Positions 22,982 through 26,054 of a DNA stretch of 26,054 bases are shown here, in pieces. Positions within the stretch are counted from its first letter, which is position 1. Every line of letters begins with the position of its first letter. The stretch is taken from the NCBI GenBank assembly GCA_946885605.1, contig CAMPGR010000040.1:1-26054 (forward strand), written 5' to 3'. The DNA comes from an uncultured Pseudomonadota bacterium. Its GTDB lineage: Bacteria > Pseudomonadota > Gammaproteobacteria > Burkholderiales > SG8-41. The notes below the pieces were generated by a model. The model was not told where the DNA came from. It saw nothing but the letters and a program-made list of their open reading frames with translations, and made no database searches. The translations under genes were made by a program, and so were the position numbers.

Positions 22982-24223
22982 ATGGAAACCCATCTCGCCG
23001 ATTTCATCCGGGACACCCCAGAGGGCCGCGAAGCGGAAGCGATCCTGCGCCGCTGCGTGCATTGCGGCTTCTGCACCGCGACCTGCCCCACTTATCAATT
23101 GCTGGGAGACGAGCTGGACGGGCCGCGCGGGCGCATTTATCTGATGAAGCAGATGCTCGAAGGCGCGCCTGTCACCGAGAGGACGCGGCTGCATCTCGAC
23201 CGCTGCCTCACCTGCCGCGCCTGCGAGACCACCTGCCCCTCGGGTGTCGAATACGGGCGCCTCGTGGACATCGGTCGCGAGATCGTCGAATCGCGGGTCC
23301 CGCGGAGCCGCTTCGACGCGTTCAAGCGGCGCGTGCTGCGGGCCGTGATCCCGCATCCCGCGCGGTTCGGCTCGCTGCTTCGTCTGGGACAGCTCGTGCG
23401 ATCGGTGTTGCCGGCACCGCTCAGGCGCAAGGTACCGCCGCGGCAAGACGCAAAGGCCTGGCCTGCGCGCATGCACGGGCGAAAAATGCTCGTGCTCGAC
23501 GGCTGCGTGCAGCCGAGCCTTGCGCCCGCGACCAACGCTGCTGCGGCGCGCGTGCTCGACCGCATCGGGATCACGCTGGTCCGTGCCGCCGAGGCCGGCT
23601 GCTGCGGTGCTGTCTCGTTTCATTTGAATGCACGCGACGAAGCGCTCGATTACATGCGGCGGAACATCGATGCATGGTGGCCGGAGGTCGAGCAAGGCGC
23701 CGAGTCGATCGTCATGACGGCCAGCGGTTGCGGCGTGATGGTGAAGGATTATGGGCACGCGCTCGCCCACGACCCTCAATATGCGCAGCGCGCCTGGCGG
23801 GTGTCGGCCTTGACTAAGGACTTGAGCGAAGTCATCACGGCGGAACAGGATAAGATTTTCGCGCTCCTCGCCGCGTCCGGGCGTTCAAAGCGCGGCCTCG
23901 TTGCATTCCAATCGCCCTGCACGCTGCAACATGGGCAACAACTGAAAGGCGCGGTCGAAGCGCTGCTCACGAAGTCGGGCTACGAGCTCACCCCCGTCGC
24001 AGACCCTCACCTATGTTGCGGATCGGCGGGGACGTATTCGCTGCTCGAGCCTGGCATCTCGCAGCGTCTCCTCGCCAACAAGATCCGGACGCTGGAAGCC
24101 GGAAATCCGTCCGCAATCCTCACGGCGAACATCGGCTGCCAGTCTCATCTGCAGAGCGCGACCGCGCTGCCCGTGAGGCACTGGATCGAAGCGCTCGATG
24201 ATGCGCTTGTGCAAAGGAGCTGA
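22982..24223 (+). CDS. glcF: Glycolate oxidase iron-sulfur subunit GlcF
   Basis: 413-aa iron-sulfur subunit that carries electrons from the GlcD/GlcE flavins to the membrane quinone pool. Two 4Fe-4S binding motifs lie in the N-terminal third: CVHCGFCTATCP (about 25-36) and CLTCRACETTCPSG (about 75-88). Two CCG domains follow, with AGCCGAVSFH and HLCCGSAGTYS, which ligate a further cofactor in this family. Length matches GlcF (about 407 aa in E. coli). The ATG at 22982 directly follows the small nuclease-like gene. The gene ends 30 bases before a Bug-type binding protein with its own strong ribosome binding site. Confidence 0.95.
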   Translation: METHLADFIRDTPEGREAEAILRRCVHCGFCTATCPTYQLLGDELDGPRGRIYLMKQMLEGAPVTERTRLHLDRCLTCRACETTCPSGVEYGRLVDIGREIVESRVPRSRFDAFKRRVLRAVIPHPARFGSLLRLGQLVRSVLPAPLRRKVPPRQDAKAWPARMHGRKMLVLDGCVQPSLAPATNAAAARVLDRIGITLVRAAEAGCCGAVSFHLNARDEALDYMRRNIDAWWPEVEQGAESIVMTASGCGVMVKDYGHALAHDPQYAQRAWRVSALTKDLSEVITAEQDKIFALLAASGRSKRGLVAFQSPCTLQHGQQLKGAVEALLTKSGYELTPVADPHLCCGSAGTYSLLEPGISQRLLANKIRTLEAGNPSAILTANIGCQSHLQSATALPVRHWIEALDDALVQRS

Positions 24224-24253
24224 AGGGCATCTTCACAACAAGGAGGAGAAACC

Positions 24254-25222
24254 ATGCGTGTTATAGCGATCGGGTCCGCCGCGTTCCTGTCCGCGTGTGT
24301 GTTGCCGTCCGTGAGCGCGCAGCAATTCCCCACGAAGCCGATGCGCATGGTCGTGCCCGCGCCGCCCGGCGGATCGGCCGACATCATCGGCCGGCTGATC
24401 GCCGAGCACCTGCAAAAGCGCCTGGGCCAACCCATGGTGACCGAAAACCGCCCCGGCGCCGGCCAGACCATAGGGACTGCCTATGTCGCCAAGGCCGACC
24501 CCGACGGTCATACGCTACTCCTCGTCACGGTGAGCTACACAACGAACGCCGCGGTCTATTCCAAGCTGCCCTACAACCCGTTGACTGACCTGACGGGCGT
24601 CGCCATGGTGGGCCAAGGTCCCCTCCTCCTCACCGTGCATCCATCGCTCCCGGTGAAATCGGTGAAGCAGCTCCTTGCGCTCGCGCGCTCAAAGCCTCGT
24701 CATCTCAACTACGGCTCCGCGGGGACCGGCACCATCCCGCACATGGCTGCGGAGCTCTTTGCCGGGAGCGCCAACATCGACATCGTCCACGTGCCGTACA
24801 AGGGTATCGCACCCGCTGTCACGGCGACTGTGGCGGGAGAAGTGCCTATGCTGTTCGCGAGCACACCTGCGGCAGCGGCGATGGTAAAAGCGAACAGGCT
24901 GCGCGCGCTCGCCGTGACGACGGCCAAGCGCTCGCGCTTCATGCCGGAGCTGTCGACGATCGCCGAAGCAGGCGTTCCGGGCTACGACGTCGCGACGTGG
25001 TGGGCCGTGCTCGCGCCCGGTAAGACGCCGGCTGCCGTCGTCAGCCGGCTCAATGAAGAAATACGAAAGATCCTGGCCGCCGAAGACGTCCAGGCGCGCA
25101 TCATCGCCGACGGCGCGGAGCCGGTGCTCGACATGACAGCCGGGCAGTTCACCGCCCTCATGAAAAGCGATATCGCGAAGTGGCGGAGGATCGTCAAGGA
25201 GCGCGGCATCACAGCCGACTGA
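24254..25222 (+). CDS. Bug/TctC-type periplasmic binding protein
   Basis: 322-aa tripartite tricarboxylate transporter receptor of the Bug family, a family greatly expanded in betaproteobacteria. Signal peptide at residues 1-22 (cleavage after VSA). Family motifs: FPTKPMRMVVPAPPGGSADI (near 25-44), ENRPGAGQTIGTAYVAKA, LNYGSAGTGTIPHMAAELF, VHVPYKGIAPAVTATVAGEV and ERSRFMPELSTIAEAGVPGY-like C-terminal segments. AAGGAGGAG precedes the ATG. No tctA/tctB membrane genes are nearby, which is usual for Bug proteins. It follows glcF by 30 bases on the same strand and may be co-transcribed, suggesting an organic acid ligand related to glycolate (inference). Confidence 0.92.
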   Translation: MRVIAIGSAAFLSACVLPSVSAQQFPTKPMRMVVPAPPGGSADIIGRLIAEHLQKRLGQPMVTENRPGAGQTIGTAYVAKADPDGHTLLLVTVSYTTNAAVYSKLPYNPLTDLTGVAMVGQGPLLLTVHPSLPVKSVKQLLALARSKPRHLNYGSAGTGTIPHMAAELFAGSANIDIVHVPYKGIAPAVTATVAGEVPMLFASTPAAAAMVKANRLRALAVTTAKRSRFMPELSTIAEAGVPGYDVATWWAVLAPGKTPAAVVSRLNEEIRKILAAEDVQARIIADGAEPVLDMTAGQFTALMKSDIAKWRRIVKERGITAD

Positions 25223-25239
25223 GCGCAGGCTCACGTAAG

Positions 25240-25265
25240 CCGTTCGCCTTGAGCGGATCGAACGG
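25240..25265. terminator. Hairpin between convergent Bug genes
   Basis: CCGTTCG-N12-CGAACGG, a perfect 7-bp stem in the 52-bp gap between the two convergent genes. No T-run follows on either strand, so it may be a weak bidirectional terminator. Confidence 0.4.
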
Positions 25266-25274
25266 TAAACGCGA

Positions 25275-26054
25275 CTATGAAGCGACCAGCCCCAGATCGC
25301 GCAACATTCCCCCGAGGAACGTGCGCTCGGAATCGAGAAACGCGCGGGTGGCTGCGCCCGTCATCCATGCGCTCGTCCAGTGATGCCTTGCAAGCTCCGC
25401 AGTCCATGCCGGGCTCTGCACCGCCGCGCCCAGCGCTTGTTCCCAGAATGCGACCGACTCCTCGCTGATCCCCGGCGCTCCGATGATCCCGCGCCACTGG
25501 CCGAGCGTGCACGGCACGGATTGCTCGCTCCACGTCGGGACATCGGCGTAGCAACCGCCCATCCGTCTGGGTGCAGCCACCGCGAAGGCTCGGACGCTCC
25601 CCGACTCGAGCGCTTTGACGGCGCTCGCTGCAGACACCACGCCGATTTCCGCCTGCCCTTCCATTACGTCGTTGACTGCGTAGAGCGCCGACTCGAAGAC
25701 GCGAAGCTTGAGCTTCTTTGGATCGCCGCCCACCTGCCGGACGATCTGGCCGAGGGCGATGTGATTGGTCGTGCCTACCGCTGTCGCGATCGCAATCGTA
25801 AGCGCGCCCGGATCGCGCCCCAGGCGCCCGAGGAAATCGCTGCCGCTTCGCACCGGTGAAGTGTCGCGGGCGACGAAAGCGAGGTACTCGGTATAGAGCA
25901 TCGCAATCGGCGTGAGCTCGGAGTGGTCGTAATCGGTGACGCCGAGCAGCTTGTTCGTAATGAGCGGCGCCGAGCTGATGGAGAGCACGTGAGGATCGCT
26001 CGCTCGCGCGCGCAGCGCATCCCACGCGTTGCCGCCGCCCTTGCCCGGGATATT
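25275..26054 (-). CDS. Bug/TctC-type binding protein, 5' end beyond window
   Basis: The minus-strand frame is open from the right window edge to TGA at 25275, giving 259 C-terminal residues; the signal peptide and N-terminus are missing. The visible start, NIPGKGGGNAWDALRARASD, matches the Bug-family segment that follows the N-terminal PPGG region, and ISSAPLITNKLLG, GDPKKLKLRVF, DVMEGQAEIGVVSAASAV and the C-terminal half fit the family fold. Sequence similarity to the neighbouring Bug protein is low, so it is not a recent duplicate. It faces that gene tail to tail across a 52-bp gap. Ligand unknown; associated transporter genes, if any, lie outside the window. Confidence 0.88.
   Translation of the reverse strand, partial: NIPGKGGGNAWDALRARASDPHVLSISSAPLITNKLLGVTDYDHSELTPIAMLYTEYLAFVARDTSPVRSGSDFLGRLGRDPGALTIAIATAVGTTNHIALGQIVRQVGGDPKKLKLRVFESALYAVNDVMEGQAEIGVVSAASAVKALESGSVRAFAVAAPRRMGGCYADVPTWSEQSVPCTLGQWRGIIGAPGISEESVAFWEQALGAAVQSPAWTAELARHHWTSAWMTGAATRAFLDSERTFLGGMLRDLGLVAS

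Overview
The window is high-GC, gene-dense bacterial DNA that reads like a betaproteobacterium, probably an environmental or uncultured relative of the Burkholderiales. This is inferred from gene content: two Bug/TctC-type binding proteins, a TAXI-TRAP transporter, a PXPV-repeat protein, GcdH, an FlK-like thioesterase, and a degenerate copy of a 28-bp repeat that I recall as common in Beta- and Gammaproteobacteria. About 25 genes are supported. I see no rRNA, tRNA, CRISPR array, phage gene or transposase. No gene-free stretch exceeds 300 bases; the longest are 6253-6533 (little visible) and 8329-8604 (a rich regulatory region).

Left part (1-6900): a translationally coupled pair of unrecognised genes on the minus strand runs off the left edge. 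Opposite it lie a zinc-ribbon NUDIX hydrolase, glutaryl-CoA dehydrogenase and an overlapping exported alpha/beta-hydrolase. A TerC-family membrane protein, an isocitrate lyase/PEP mutase-like enzyme, a crotonase coupled to a carboxymuconolactone decarboxylase-like protein, and a small exported protein follow. This is mostly acyl-CoA and organic-acid catabolism.

Middle (6960-14130): an ammonium transporter gene has a textbook nitrogen-control region, with a sigma-54 -24/-12 element and two NtrC-like palindromes 31 bp apart. Next come an orphan PilB/GspE-type ATPase and an FlK-like thioesterase. A MocA-like / MoxR AAA+ / CoxE-like VWA set is split by an oppositely oriented PXPV-repeat protein gene that has its own terminator.

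Right part (14200-26054): a glycolate/glyoxylate region. Glycolate oxidase subunits GlcD, GlcE and GlcF would make glyoxylate. Hyi and tartronate semialdehyde reductase (GlxR) belong to the glyoxylate-carboligase branch that leads to glycerate; gcl itself is not in the window. A TAXI-TRAP transporter lies between hyi and glxR, so it may import a related acid (inference). glxR carries an in-frame TGA inside its catalytic motif. A small PD-(D/E)XK-like protein of unknown role sits tightly between glcE and glcF. An MgtC-family gene is divergent from glcD, and two convergent Bug-type binding proteins close the window, the last cut by the right edge.

The points most worth a second look are the interrupted glxR, the nuclease-like gene inside the glc operon, the amtB control region, the split MoxR/VWA pair, the enzymes missing expected catalytic residues, and the left-edge gene pair. 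I did not find a clearly new multi-gene system.
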